DNA of 64,000 nt from Nonomuraea soli (lineage in GTDB: Bacteria; Actinomycetota; Actinomycetes; Streptosporangiales; Streptosporangiaceae), in NCBI RefSeq assembly GCF_013761175.1, contig NZ_JACDUR010000004.1, positions 558,001 to 622,000 on the forward strand, in the 5' to 3' direction. A program made the translations under genes and the position numbers. Below the pieces are notes generated by a model. It saw only the letters and a program-made list of their open reading frames with translations, was not told where the DNA came from and searched no databases. This document shows positions 1 to 7,303 of the stretch, piece after piece (position 1 is the stretch's first letter; each line of letters opens with the position of its first letter).

Positions 1-417
1 TCCGTCTGCGGCTACCTGGCCGACGTGTACTGCCTCGGCGTCAGGAACGCCATGGGGCCGGAGATCATGGACGAGCGCGAGCTCAGCAAGTACCGGCAGT
101 TCTTCTTCGGGGAGTACGCCGGGTGGCAGGCCGTCCCTCTGGAACTGGCCAGGCAGGTCGTGATGGGCTCCGTGGAGTACGCCAGGGGGCTGGGGTTCGA
201 ACCGCTCAGGTTCGACGAGGCCCAGGGGCATCTCGGGGAGTGGGAGATCCCGTCGGCGATCACCTTCGGGCGGAACGGCAGGCCGTTCTACGCGGCCGTG
301 GCGGACGACGAGGCCAGGAAGATCGTCAGAGTGCTGGAGAAGTCGCTAGGGGCCGGGAACTTCGACTACGAGGTCGAGTCGGCGGACGGTGCGTCGCTGT
401 GGGGGCGGGTGGTCTAG
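1..417 (+). CDS. Conserved hypothetical protein, C-terminal part (5' end outside window)
   Basis: The reading frame is open from base 1 and ends at a TAG at 415-417, giving 138 visible residues; the true start lies upstream. The visible part has a Cys-Gly-Tyr-Leu-Ala-Asp-Val-Tyr-Cys motif at the very beginning, a hydrophobic/aromatic helix and a C-terminal alpha/beta stretch. The Leu-Ala-Asp-Val-Tyr-Cys-Leu-Gly-Val start looks like the end of a conserved domain, but I cannot name the family. There is no membrane segment in the visible part. Codon use is normal high-GC, so it is a real gene. The function is unknown. Confidence 0.7.
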   Translation, partial: SVCGYLADVYCLGVRNAMGPEIMDERELSKYRQFFFGEYAGWQAVPLELARQVVMGSVEYARGLGFEPLRFDEAQGHLGEWEIPSAITFGRNGRPFYAAVADDEARKIVRVLEKSLGAGNFDYEVESADGASLWGRVV

Positions 418-429
418 CCTGCCCCCGGG

Positions 430-564
430 TCAGCGGGCGTTGCGGCGGTCGGTGGCCGGGCGGCGGACGATGGCGCGGACGCGGGTCTGGCGGCGCCTGC
501 GGGTGCGCCCGCGGCCGTCGTCGTCGGTGTCGGGTGCGATGATCTCTGCGAACCAGGGGTGCAT
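430..564 (-). CDS. Small arginine-rich protein (44 aa)
   Basis: This is a 44-codon frame on the minus strand, beginning MHPWFAEIIAPDTDDD and ending in a very basic tail (about 15 Arg in the last 30 residues). An AAGGAG ribosome binding site sits about 8 bases upstream of the ATG, which is the main support for translation. It lies 75 bases downstream of another small gene on the same strand, so the two may be co-transcribed. An acidic patch (DTDDD) separates the aromatic N-terminus from the Arg-rich tail. Such a tail could bind nucleic acid, but that is only composition. It may also be a non-coding frame, since Arg-rich shadow frames are common at this GC content. Confidence 0.4.
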   Translation of the reverse strand: MHPWFAEIIAPDTDDDGRGRTRRRRQTRVRAIVRRPATDRRNAR

Positions 565-639
565 GGCGGTTGCTCCTTCGCTGCTCATGCGCGGTGCTCG
601 TGCGCGTGTGCGGTGTGGTGCGAGGGCGGTGTGCGTGGC

Positions 640-888
640 TCAGGCGGCCAGGCGCAGGGCGGGAGCGCCGGCCGGGTAGGCCATGGCGACGGCCCGCAGG
701 GCCCAGCGCATCCGGGTGACGTAGGACTCGGGGTGGTCGCCCGCTTCCTGGGCGACGTAGGCGGCACAGGCCTCGGCGTCGCATGCGCAGGTCTCGATGG
801 CCGCCCGCACCCGCTCGGGGGTCAGGTCGGTCGAGGGCTGCAGCGGCGAGGCGAACAGAACTTGGGCCAGATCGGACGTGGTGCTCAT
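640..888 (-). CDS. Small hypothetical protein (82 aa)
   Basis: The start at 888 is chosen because a perfect AGGAGG lies just upstream of this ATG; a longer reading from 960 has no such site. The product begins MSTTSDLAQVLFASPLQPS, then has a Thr-Pro-Glu-Arg-Val helix and a CACDAEACAAYVAQEAGDHPE segment that looks helical, with two nearby cysteines. There is no signal peptide or membrane segment. Actinomycetes carry many small acidic alpha-helical proteins of this kind, but I cannot assign a family. It is likely the first gene of a two-gene unit with the 44-residue frame downstream. Confidence 0.55.
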   Translation of the reverse strand: MSTTSDLAQVLFASPLQPSTDLTPERVRAAIETCACDAEACAAYVAQEAGDHPESYVTRMRWALRAVAMAYPAGAPALRLAA

Positions 889-1131
889 CGCGGGCCTCCT
901 CGTTGGTTGCTTCACCAGTACAGACCGGTGTGCGCCGACAAACTCATCGTTCGCCGCCAAGGAATTTCCGACATCCGTGCTTGACCCTGATTGTCCACTG
1001 AGCGGACTCCGGGATGACCCCTACAGGTACCCCAGACCTTGCTCCGACATATGTTACGAAACAGCCACCCCGGCGAGGCGATGACTTTTCGCCGCCCCGA
1101 CCGTCTACAAAAGCAGGAAGGGGGTGAGGTG

Positions 1132-1707
1132 ATGACGGGTGGACTGGCGCTGCTTGAGCGCGCCATCTCCTACACGCTGGGCAGCCTGGTCCTGGTGACC
1201 CCGCAGGCGCTCGACCGGCCGACGCCCTGCTCGGCGTGGGACCTGCGGGCCTTGCTGGCGCACATGGACGACTCGCTCGCGGCCTTGTTCGAGGCCGCCG
1301 ACCTGGGCGAGGTGGAGTACGACCCGGCTCCGGTGGGCCGGCACCGGGCTTCGCAGGCCGTGGGCGACCCGGTGGCGAGCCTGCGGTTGCGGGCCTGCCG
1401 CCTGATCGGCGCCTGGACGTGGGCGGGCGAGGAGGGCGTCGTCACGGTCGGCGGGTGCCCGCTGACCGCGATGACCGTGGCGGGAGTCGGGGCGATCGAG
1501 GTCGCGGTGCACGGCTGGGACGTGGCCATGGCCTGCGGCCAGAACCGGCCGATACCGGGACCGCTGGCGACGGAACTGATGGAACTGGCGCCGGTGCTGA
1601 TCGACGACGACGACCGGCCGGTGCGGTTCGCCGCGCGGGTCCCCGTCGGCCCGGCGGCCACGCCGGGCGAGCGGCTGCTGGCCTACCTGGGCCGCGCCGC
1701 CCGCTGA
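1132..1707 (+). CDS. TIGR03086-type DinB/maleylpyruvate-isomerase-N domain protein
   Basis: The 191-residue product matches the TIGR03086 layout in length and motifs: an N-terminal Leu-Leu-Glu-Arg-Ala helix, the DRPTPCSAWDLRALLAHM motif around residues 25-42 (His in the metal-binding pattern) and an EVAVHGWDVAMA motif with the second conserved His near residue 127. The family has a four-helix DinB fold that binds a metal; relatives include mycothiol-dependent maleylpyruvate isomerases, so a mycothiol-linked role is possible, but the substrate is unknown. The start at 1132 is preferred over the ATG at 1039 because a GGAAGGGGGTGAGG purine stretch precedes it and the family begins here. It stands alone, ahead of the PadR operon. 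Confidence 0.75.
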   Translation: MTGGLALLERAISYTLGSLVLVTPQALDRPTPCSAWDLRALLAHMDDSLAALFEAADLGEVEYDPAPVGRHRASQAVGDPVASLRLRACRLIGAWTWAGEEGVVTVGGCPLTAMTVAGVGAIEVAVHGWDVAMACGQNRPIPGPLATELMELAPVLIDDDDRPVRFAARVPVGPAATPGERLLAYLGRAAR

Positions 1708-1758
1708 GCGTCCGCCTCCGGGCGGGCGCTCGTGCACCGGACCGTTGACGGCCCGACT

Positions 1759-1781
1759 ATACTCGGTATTATACCGAGTAT
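1759..1781. promoter_or_regulatory. Perfect inverted repeat overlapping padR start (likely operator)
   Basis: Two 11-bp arms (ATACTCGGTAT and ATACCGAGTAT) flank a single T at 1770. The right arm runs into the ATG at 1780. A TATACT hexamer at 1758-1763 could act as -10. The inverted-repeat sites known for PadR regulators are of this type, so autoregulation with a leaderless or near-leaderless transcript is likely. Confidence 0.75.
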
Positions 1782-2358
1782 GAGCATCCGCCACGCCCTG
1801 CTCGCCCTGCTCAGCGAGGGCCCCAAGTACGGCCTGCAGCTGCGCCAGGAGTTCGAGGCGCGCACGGGCGAGGTGTGGCCGCTCAACGTCGGCCAGGTCT
1901 ACACGACCCTGCAGCGCCTCGACCGCGACGGCCTGGTCGCGTCCGGCCAGGCCGCGGGGGAGGGCCTGCAGAACGTCTACCAGCTCACGGATTCAGGCCG
2001 CGACGAGCTGGCGGCCTGGCTGCGCACGCCGCCGGCCACCACGGCGCCCCCGCGCGACGAGCTGGTCATCAAGGTCCTCGTGGCGACCACGGTGCCGGGC
2101 ATCGACGTACGCGAGCTGCTGCAGATCCACAGGAAGCACGTCGTCCAGGCCATGCAGCAGTACACCCAGCTCAAGGAGGACGAGCCGGACCTGGGGCTGG
2201 CGCTGGTGGTCGACTCCGAACTGTTCCGGCTGGAAGGTGTCATCCGTTGGCTCGACTCGGCCGAGACACGGCTGGGCGGGAGGCTGCACGATGATCGAGT
2301 TACGCGGGGTCACGAAGGTCTACGGCAGCGGCCCGGCCGAGGTGCGGGCGCTCGATGA
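1780..2358 (+). CDS. PadR-family transcriptional regulator
   Basis: The product begins MSIRHALLALLSEGPKYGLQ, the typical PadR winged-helix start, with the wing near GLVASGQ and a C-terminal helical domain (about residues 90-170). Family members bind inverted repeats at their own promoter and often control an adjacent transporter. The start codon lies directly on the palindrome described at 1759. The last 23 codons (after LGGRLH) run into the ABC gene in another frame and look like read-through; related proteins normally stop near 2290 in an ATGA overlap. A one-base change may have extended the frame. The gene controls, or once controlled, the broken ABC operon immediately downstream. Confidence 0.85.
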   Translation: MSIRHALLALLSEGPKYGLQLRQEFEARTGEVWPLNVGQVYTTLQRLDRDGLVASGQAAGEGLQNVYQLTDSGRDELAAWLRTPPATTAPPRDELVIKVLVATTVPGIDVRELLQIHRKHVVQAMQQYTQLKEDEPDLGLALVVDSELFRLEGVIRWLDSAETRLGGRLHDDRVTRGHEGLRQRPGRGAGAR

Positions 2359-2701
2359 GATCGACCTGAGCGTCGCGCCCGGCGAACTGGTCGCCCTCAT
2401 GGGCCCCAGTGGCTCGGGCAAGAGCACCCTGCTGACCATCGCGGGCACGCTGGAGCGCGCGACGGCGGGAACGGTGCTGATCGCCGGCCAGGACGTCTCG
2501 CGGCTGGGCAAGGACGAGCTGGCCAGGCTGCGCAGGCGCTCGATCGGCTACGTCTTCCAGGACTTCAACCTCCTGGCCGGGCTGACCGCCGTGGAGAACG
2601 TGATGGTGCCGCGCGAGCTCGACGGCCTGGGCCACCGGCGGGCGTGCCCGCGCTGGCCACGCTGGGCGGCTGGCTCCTGGCCGGCAAGGAGCCCGCGGTG
2701 A
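2291..2701 (+). pseudogene. Truncated LolD/MacB-type ABC transporter ATPase
   Basis: The frame begins MIELRGVTKVYGSG and contains an intact Walker A (GPSGSGKST) and Q-loop (VFQDFNLLAGLTAVENVMVP), as in lipoprotein or antimicrobial-peptide MacB-like ATPases. After about residue 115 homology stops and the frame runs through an unrelated arginine-rich tail. The signature motif, Walker B and H-loop are all missing, so the protein cannot hydrolyse ATP. The bases that follow (2641-2724) encode, in another frame, the end of an FtsX-like permease. This places a deletion junction near 2630-2640 that removed the rest of the ATPase and almost all of the permease. Confidence 0.8.
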
Positions 2702-2724
2702 TCTCCAGGCGGGTGCTGGAATGA
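2641..2724 (+). pseudogene. Residual C-terminus of FtsX-like ABC permease
   Basis: Read in the frame of 2641, this stretch gives GVPALATLGGWLLAGKEPA and ends RRVLE-stop, the usual last lines of an actinobacterial FtsX-domain permease (a transmembrane segment, then a short basic tail). Its TGA overlaps the ATG of the next gene in the ATGA arrangement expected for an intact operon. There is no start codon or upstream homology in this frame, so it is a remnant. It shows that the original order was padR, ATPase, permease, hydrolase. Confidence 0.65.
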
Positions 2725-3803
2725 GACGGACCCTGCCGGTCGTGCCCGCCCTGCTGCCGGTTCTGCTGCTGGTCGTGGGCTGCGCCGGCTACCAGCGCGG
2801 CGACCTCGACGACGCGGTCAGGCGCGTCAGGAACGCCGGGGCCGTCGGCGCCCAGGCGATGATGGCCGTGGACGGGCGCTTCATCGCCGCCACCAGCGGC
2901 CCCGCCGTACCCGAGAACGGGCACTTCCGCATCGGCAGCACGACCAAGACCTTCGTCGCCACCGTGGTGCTCCAGTTGCGCGCGGAGGGCAGGCTCCGGC
3001 TGGAGGACCCGGTGGCCACGCACCTGCCGGGCGTGATCCCGGAGCAGATCACCGTCACGGACCTGCTGCGGCACACCAGCGGCCTGCCCGACTACAGCCA
3101 GGATCCCGCATGGGACCCGTTCGCTTCGGCCGAGGACTTCGCCGAGCGGCGGTTCCAGCACTACACCGCGCGAGACCTGGTCGAGGTCGCCATGCGCCGC
3201 CCGCCCAGAAGCGAGCCAGGGCTCGCGCACCAGTACTCCAACACCAACTACGTCGTGCTCGGCATGCTGATCGAGGCGGTGACCGGGCGTGGCTGGCAGC
3301 GGGAGGTGCGCGGCCGGATCATCGAGCCGCTCGGCCTGACCGGGACGAGCACGGGGGAGGGCACGCGGGTCCCCGAGCCGCACGCCAGGGGCTTCACCCG
3401 CTTCGAGACCGGAGGCCCGCTGGTGGACACCACGAGGCTCGACCCCAGCGCGGGCGACGCGGGCGGTGCGATCATCAGCACCCCGCGCGACCTGCTGCGC
3501 TTCTTCGCCGCCCTGCTCGGCGGCGAGCTCCTCGCGCCCGCCGAACTGGCCGCCATGAAGAGCACGGTGCCCGCCGAGGGCGGGAGGTACGGCCTGGGCC
3601 TGGCGTGGAGCGAGCTGACGTGCGGCGGGGGTTACTGGAGGCACGGCGGGTCCGTGCCCGGCTACCTGACGTACGAGGGATTCGCCGACGACGGCAGCCG
3701 CGGTGTCGTGCTGTCGGTGTCGAGCATGTCGATGGACGGATTCTCCGACCTGGAGCAGGACGCGGCCGCTCAGGAGCTGATCGATGCGGCGTTGTGCGCT
3801 TGA
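2721..3803 (+). CDS. Beta-lactamase-fold serine hydrolase, lipoprotein
   Basis: The 360-residue product has a lipoprotein signal (hydrophobic stretch, then LVVGC with Cys21 as lipidation site), so it is probably anchored outside the membrane. The serine beta-lactamase/DD-peptidase motifs are present: S73-T-T-K76 (SxxK), Y172-S-N174 (YxN) and an HGGS near residue 310 in place of KTG. This is the class C-like/esterase group (Pfam Beta-lactamase), which includes D-aminopeptidases, carboxypeptidases and esterases; true antibiotic resistance is only one option. Its ATG overlaps the stop of the permease remnant, so it was the last gene of the padR-ABC operon. Confidence 0.85.
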   Translation: MRRTLPVVPALLPVLLLVVGCAGYQRGDLDDAVRRVRNAGAVGAQAMMAVDGRFIAATSGPAVPENGHFRIGSTTKTFVATVVLQLRAEGRLRLEDPVATHLPGVIPEQITVTDLLRHTSGLPDYSQDPAWDPFASAEDFAERRFQHYTARDLVEVAMRRPPRSEPGLAHQYSNTNYVVLGMLIEAVTGRGWQREVRGRIIEPLGLTGTSTGEGTRVPEPHARGFTRFETGGPLVDTTRLDPSAGDAGGAIISTPRDLLRFFAALLGGELLAPAELAAMKSTVPAEGGRYGLGLAWSELTCGGGYWRHGGSVPGYLTYEGFADDGSRGVVLSVSSMSMDGFSDLEQDAAAQELIDAALCA

Positions 3804-3817
3804 CAAATTTTTTTGTC
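3802..3817. promoter_or_regulatory. Inverted repeat upstream of arsR-like gene
   Basis: GACAAA and TTTGTC arms are separated by TTTT, inside a TTGACAAATTTTTTTGTCGC sequence that stands out in this GC-rich DNA. The TTGACA at 3801 resembles a -35 element. The site ends 18 bases before the ATG of the regulator and is probably its operator. Confidence 0.5.
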
Positions 3818-3834
3818 GCGTGCACGCTGGGGAT

Positions 3835-4422
3835 ATGTTCGACGTGGCAGTGATCGAAGATCCCGGTGCGGCGGAGGCGTCGCTGGATCCCATGCGGGCG
3901 CGCCTGCTGGCCGAACTGGCCGAACCCGGCTCCGCCAGCAGCCTGGCGGCGAAGGTGGGCCTGCCCCGGCAGAAGGTCAACTACCACCTGCGCACCCTGG
4001 AGAAGCACGGCCTGGTGGAGCTCGTCGAAGAGCGCAGGAAGGGCAACTTCACCGAGCGTGTCCTGCGGGCGTCGGCGGCTTCCTACGTGATCTCGCCGAG
4101 CGCGCTGGGCGCCGTGCAGCCGGACCCGGGCAAGGCCCCCGACCGGCTGTCGGCCCGCTGGCTGCTGGCGCTCGCGGCCCGCCTGATCAAGGAGGTGGGC
4201 CTGCTGGTCACCGGCGCCACCAAGGCGGGCAAGAAGGTGGCCACCTTCGCCCTGGACGCCGAGGTGCGCTTCGCCAGCGGAGCCGACCGGGCGGCGTTCG
4301 CCGAGGAGCTCGCGCACGCTGTCGCGACTCTTGTCAGCAAATATCACGACGAAAACGCGGAAGGCGGCCGTCCCCACCGGGTCCTGATCGCCGTGCACCC
4401 CGCCGTTAAGGAGCAGCAGTGA
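3835..4422 (+). CDS. ArsR-type winged-helix regulator
   Basis: The 195-residue product has a winged helix at about residues 15-85 with the ArsR-like SLAAKVGLPRQKVNYHLRTLEKHGLVELVEERRKGNF recognition region (given here as helix-turn-helix then wing), followed by a helical C-terminal domain. No metal-binding Cys motif is seen. The start at 3835 fits the family and the short spacing to the inverted repeat. The stop overlaps the next GTG by four bases, so it is translationally coupled to the SRPBCC gene. ArsR/SRPBCC pairs are common in actinomycetes; the regulator usually controls the pair, with an unknown ligand. Confidence 0.8.
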   Translation: MFDVAVIEDPGAAEASLDPMRARLLAELAEPGSASSLAAKVGLPRQKVNYHLRTLEKHGLVELVEERRKGNFTERVLRASAASYVISPSALGAVQPDPGKAPDRLSARWLLALAARLIKEVGLLVTGATKAGKKVATFALDAEVRFASGADRAAFAEELAHAVATLVSKYHDENAEGGRPHRVLIAVHPAVKEQQ

Positions 4423-5156
4423 CCAAGGAATTCGAGATCAGCAAAGAGGTTGAGCTGCCGGCCACGCCCGAGCAGGTCTGGGAGGCCATCGCCACCGGTC
4501 CCGGTCTGGCGTCATGGCTCTTCCCGCATTCGGTGGACCCCGGCGTCGGCGGCAAGCTCCGCCTGGAGGTCGCGGGCTACACCGAGGAGTCGACCATCAC
4601 CGGCTGGGACCCGCCCAGGCGGCTGACCGTCGAGAGCCCTCCCGGCGAGGACGGCACGCTCATGGCCTTCGAGTACCTCATCGAGGGGCGCGACGGCGGC
4701 AGCACGGTGCTGAAGTTCGTGCACAGCGGCCACCTCGGCGAGGGCTGGGGCGACGAGTACGTCATCATGACCGGCCACGGCTGGGACCAGTACCTTCACT
4801 CGCTGTCGGAGTACCTCACCCACTTCCCGGGACGCCACGCCGTCTACGTGCTGGCCGAGGGGCCCAAGGAGCAGACCGAGGTGTGGCCGGCGTTCGCCGC
4901 GGCGCTCGGGCTGTCGGAGATGCCCGCCCCGGGTGACACCGTGCGGCTGCCGAACGGCGCGCAGGGCGTGGTCGACTACACGGTCGAGCCGGCGTTCTAC
5001 GGGTTCTTCCTGGGAGTGCGCACGGAGGACGGGCTCTACCGCTTCCAGGGCAAGCCGGACTCGGTCGACATCGCCCACCACCTGTTCGGCGCCGACGTCG
5101 ACCAGAAGGAGTCCGAGCGTTACTGGCGCGAGTGGATCACCGGCGTCTACGCCTGA
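4419..5156 (+). CDS. SRPBCC (AHSA1-like) domain protein
   Basis: The GTG start overlaps the upstream TGA (GTGA) and is preceded by AAGGAG. The N-terminal 150 residues form an SRPBCC/Aha1-like helix-grip domain: a VELPATPEQVWEAIATGPGLASWLF start, a GWDPPRRLTVE strand pair and a GHGWDQYLHSLSEYL C-terminal helix. A further 95 residues form a second alpha/beta part ending in a YWREWITGVYA helix. The fold binds hydrophobic ligands in a deep cavity. The partner is the ArsR-like regulator upstream; the ligand is not indicated. It is cytoplasmic. Confidence 0.8.
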   Translation: MTKEFEISKEVELPATPEQVWEAIATGPGLASWLFPHSVDPGVGGKLRLEVAGYTEESTITGWDPPRRLTVESPPGEDGTLMAFEYLIEGRDGGSTVLKFVHSGHLGEGWGDEYVIMTGHGWDQYLHSLSEYLTHFPGRHAVYVLAEGPKEQTEVWPAFAAALGLSEMPAPGDTVRLPNGAQGVVDYTVEPAFYGFFLGVRTEDGLYRFQGKPDSVDIAHHLFGADVDQKESERYWREWITGVYA

Positions 5157-5203
5157 GCCGGGGTCGCAGCGTGAACAAAGGGTGCGCCATGAGCCGGGGT
5201 CGC
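5154..5203. repeat. 14-bp direct repeat at the end of the SRPBCC gene
   Basis: TGAGCCGGGGTCGC occurs at 5154-5167 (containing the stop codon) and again at 5190-5203. It lies in the 60-base gap between two convergent genes. It may be the trace of a local duplication. Confidence 0.5.
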
Positions 5204-5216
5204 GCCGCGAGCGGTC

Positions 5217-6389
5217 TCAGTGGGGCTCGCGGGTGATCCACTGGTAGGCCACCAGGGCCGCCCCGCCCGCCGCGCAGGCCGCCGCAACCGCGGTCATCAC
5301 CACCGCGTACCCGGTGACCTGCGCCGCGAAGGCGGCCACCAGCGGCGCCATCGCCTTGGCCGCCAGGATCGGCAGGGCGGTGGCGCCGCTGATCGAGGCG
5401 TAGGCCGCCGTGCCGTACCTTTCGGCCAGCAGCGCGGGGCGGGCGATGGTGGCCACCCCGAAGCCCAGCCCGAACAGGACCACCGAGCCGATCGCCCCCG
5501 GCACGCTCCGCCCGGTCAGGGGCAGCAGCAGCGCGGCCAGCGCCTGCAGGCCGAAGACCGCGGCGGTGACCAGGGCGATCGGCCAGCGGCTCTGCAGGCC
5601 GGTGGTGATCACGCGCCCGGTCACCGACAGCACGCCGAGCAGACCCGCCACGGTGGCGGCGAACAACGGCGGATGGCCCAGCACGATCAGATACGTCACC
5701 AGCAGCATCGCCACCACCGCGACCGCACCGGTCTGGGTGAGGAAGGCGAAGGCCAGCAGCCAGAACGGCCGCTCGCGCAGGGCCGCGCCCACCCCGGCGG
5801 GGGCTCGGGTCAGAGCCCTCACCCGAGGCAGGGTCGCGTGCAGCGGCACCGCGATCACCCCGTAGCCCGCGGCCAGGATCACCAGCGCCGTGCGCCAGCC
5901 GTACTCCTCCACCAGCAGTCCCGTGAGCGGCATGAAGACGGTCGAGGCGAATCCGGCGACGATCGTGACCGACAGGAGCGCTCTGGAGCGCCGTTCCGGG
6001 TCGAACCAGGCGACGATCACGGCGAAGGCGGCCTCGTAGAGCACCATCGCCGCGGCCACGCCCAGCACCAGGCAGACCAGGTAGAGCTGGAGCAGGTTCT
6101 GCACCTGCGACCAGGCGAGCAGGCCGGCGGTGCCGAGCAGCGAGCCCAGGGTCATCATGCCGCGCCCGCCGCGCCGGTCGAGCCGGCGGCCCAGGAGCGG
6201 GGCGGCCAGTCCGGACACCAGGTTCGCGAGCGTGATCGCCACGGTCAGCTGGGCGACGCCGGCGCCCAGGTCGCGGCTCATGGGCGGGATGAAGACCGAA
6301 AAGGCGTAGTACAGGACGCCGAAACCGATGGTCTGGGTGATCGCCAGCGCGGCGACCAATCGGGGTCCCGTCGTCCGTGCGCGGAGCAC
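5217..6389 (-). CDS. Major facilitator superfamily transporter
   Basis: The 390-residue product has about 12 hydrophobic helices and the MFS loop 2-3 motif (LLGRRLDRRGGRGMMTLGS). The pattern resembles monocarboxylate/OFA-type or MucK-like carriers (for example GFGVLYYAFSVFIPPMSRDLG at the N-terminus). The start is a GTG at 6387-6389. It diverges from the SDR gene across 52 bases that contain GTGAC-TAGG-GTCAC, a possible operator. Its substrate cannot be told. It is convergent with the SRPBCC gene. Confidence 0.85.
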   Translation of the reverse strand: MLRARTTGPRLVAALAITQTIGFGVLYYAFSVFIPPMSRDLGAGVAQLTVAITLANLVSGLAAPLLGRRLDRRGGRGMMTLGSLLGTAGLLAWSQVQNLLQLYLVCLVLGVAAAMVLYEAAFAVIVAWFDPERRSRALLSVTIVAGFASTVFMPLTGLLVEEYGWRTALVILAAGYGVIAVPLHATLPRVRALTRAPAGVGAALRERPFWLLAFAFLTQTGAVAVVAMLLVTYLIVLGHPPLFAATVAGLLGVLSVTGRVITTGLQSRWPIALVTAAVFGLQALAALLLPLTGRSVPGAIGSVVLFGLGFGVATIARPALLAERYGTAAYASISGATALPILAAKAMAPLVAAFAAQVTGYAVVMTAVAAACAAGGAALVAYQWITREPH

Positions 6390-6441
6390 GCCTTCGACTC
6401 TCGCACGACTGATCCGGATCTTCAGTGACTAGGGTCACAAT

Positions 6442-7152
6442 ATGGGCGATACATATGTGGTGACCGGAGGAGCACAGGGCATCGGACGCGCGATCGTGGA
6501 GGCGCTGCCCGGCAAGGTCGTTGTGATCGACCGGGCAGGACCCGCCGACGTGGTGGGGGACGCGGGCGACCCGGCCGTGGCGGCGCGGGCCGCCGACCTG
6601 GCCGAGGAGTACGGCACGCTCAGGGGCTGGGTGAACAACGCCGCGATCTTCCAGGACGCGTCGCTGCACTCCTCCCCTGTCGAGGAGGTGCTGGGGCTCA
6701 TCCAGGCCAACCTCGCCCTGGCCGTCGTGGGGTGCGCGGAGGCCGTACGCAGGTTCATGGCGCGCGGGAGCGGGGGAGCGATCGTCAACGTCACCTCCCA
6801 CCAGGCGCAGCGGCCCGTGCCCGGCGCCCTGCCGTACGCCACCGCGAAGGCGGGCGTCGAAGGGCTCACCCGCGCCCTCGCCGTGGAGTACGGCAGGCAC
6901 GGGATCAGGGTCAACGCCGTGGCGCCCGGCACGGTGGCCACCGCCCGCTACCGCGAGATGGTCGCCGAGCGCGGCCCGTCGGTCGAGGCGGAGGTGGCCA
7001 GGCTGCAGCCGCTCGGCCGCGCCGCGGGACCGGAGGAGGTCGCGGCGACCGTGGCCTACCTGCTGTCGGACGCGGCGAGCTTCGTCTCGGGCGTGAGCGT
7101 GCCGGTCGACGGCGGCCGCGCGGCCCTGGGCCTGGACCCCGAGGCGATCTGA
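6442..7152 (+). CDS. Short-chain dehydrogenase/reductase
   Basis: The 236-residue product has the classical SDR motifs in order: TGGAQGIG near residues 8-15 for NAD(P) binding, NNAA near 63-66, a Ser of the VTSHQAQ strand, YATAKAG (catalytic Tyr-xxx-Lys) near 133-139 and the PG motif after NAVAPG. An acidic Asp (VVVIDRAG) after the second strand suggests NAD rather than NADP preference. The C-terminus SGVSVPVDGG is typical of 3-oxoacyl-ACP-reductase-like SDRs. The substrate is unknown. The last codons (Glu-Ala-Ile-stop) belong to the first unit of a 32-bp tandem repeat. Confidence 0.88.
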   Translation: MGDTYVVTGGAQGIGRAIVEALPGKVVVIDRAGPADVVGDAGDPAVAARAADLAEEYGTLRGWVNNAAIFQDASLHSSPVEEVLGLIQANLALAVVGCAEAVRRFMARGSGGAIVNVTSHQAQRPVPGALPYATAKAGVEGLTRALAVEYGRHGIRVNAVAPGTVATARYREMVAERGPSVEAEVARLQPLGRAAGPEEVAATVAYLLSDAASFVSGVSVPVDGGRAALGLDPEAI

Positions 7153-7247
7153 GCGCTGCGTCTCCAGGGCCCGAGGCGATCTGAGCGCTGCGTCTCCAGG
7201 GCCCGAGGCGATCTGAGCGCTGCGTCTCCAGGGCCCGAGGCGATCTG
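7138..7247. repeat. 32-bp tandem repeat, 3.4 copies
   Basis: Units at 7138-7169, 7170-7201 and 7202-7233 are identical, with a 14-base partial copy at 7234-7247. Each begins CCCGAGGCGATCTGAGCGCT. Unit 1 carries the last codons and stop of the SDR gene, so the gene end has been copied twice more. GGGCCC at each junction and AGCGCT within each unit are self-complementary, so the transcript could form several small hairpins. Confidence 0.9.
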
Positions 7248-7303
7248 CGCCCCGCGCGCCCTGCGCCGGGCACACCCGAGCTTCACGGCCTGTGGCCGGG
7301 GGC

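Noticed and set aside
2565-3980. Long minus-strand open frame of 471 codons
   Set aside because: It lies opposite the beta-lactamase-like gene, whose SxxK, YxN and lipobox motifs prove the plus strand to be coding.
6424-6438. Operator GTGAC-TAGG-GTCAC between MFS and SDR genes
   Set aside because: Arms are only 5 bp and no regulator gene lies beside it; kept as a remark in the MFS entry and not as a feature.
7138-7247. Possible CRISPR-like array
   Set aside because: Units are directly adjacent with no unique spacers, and the first contains a gene end; no cas genes nearby.
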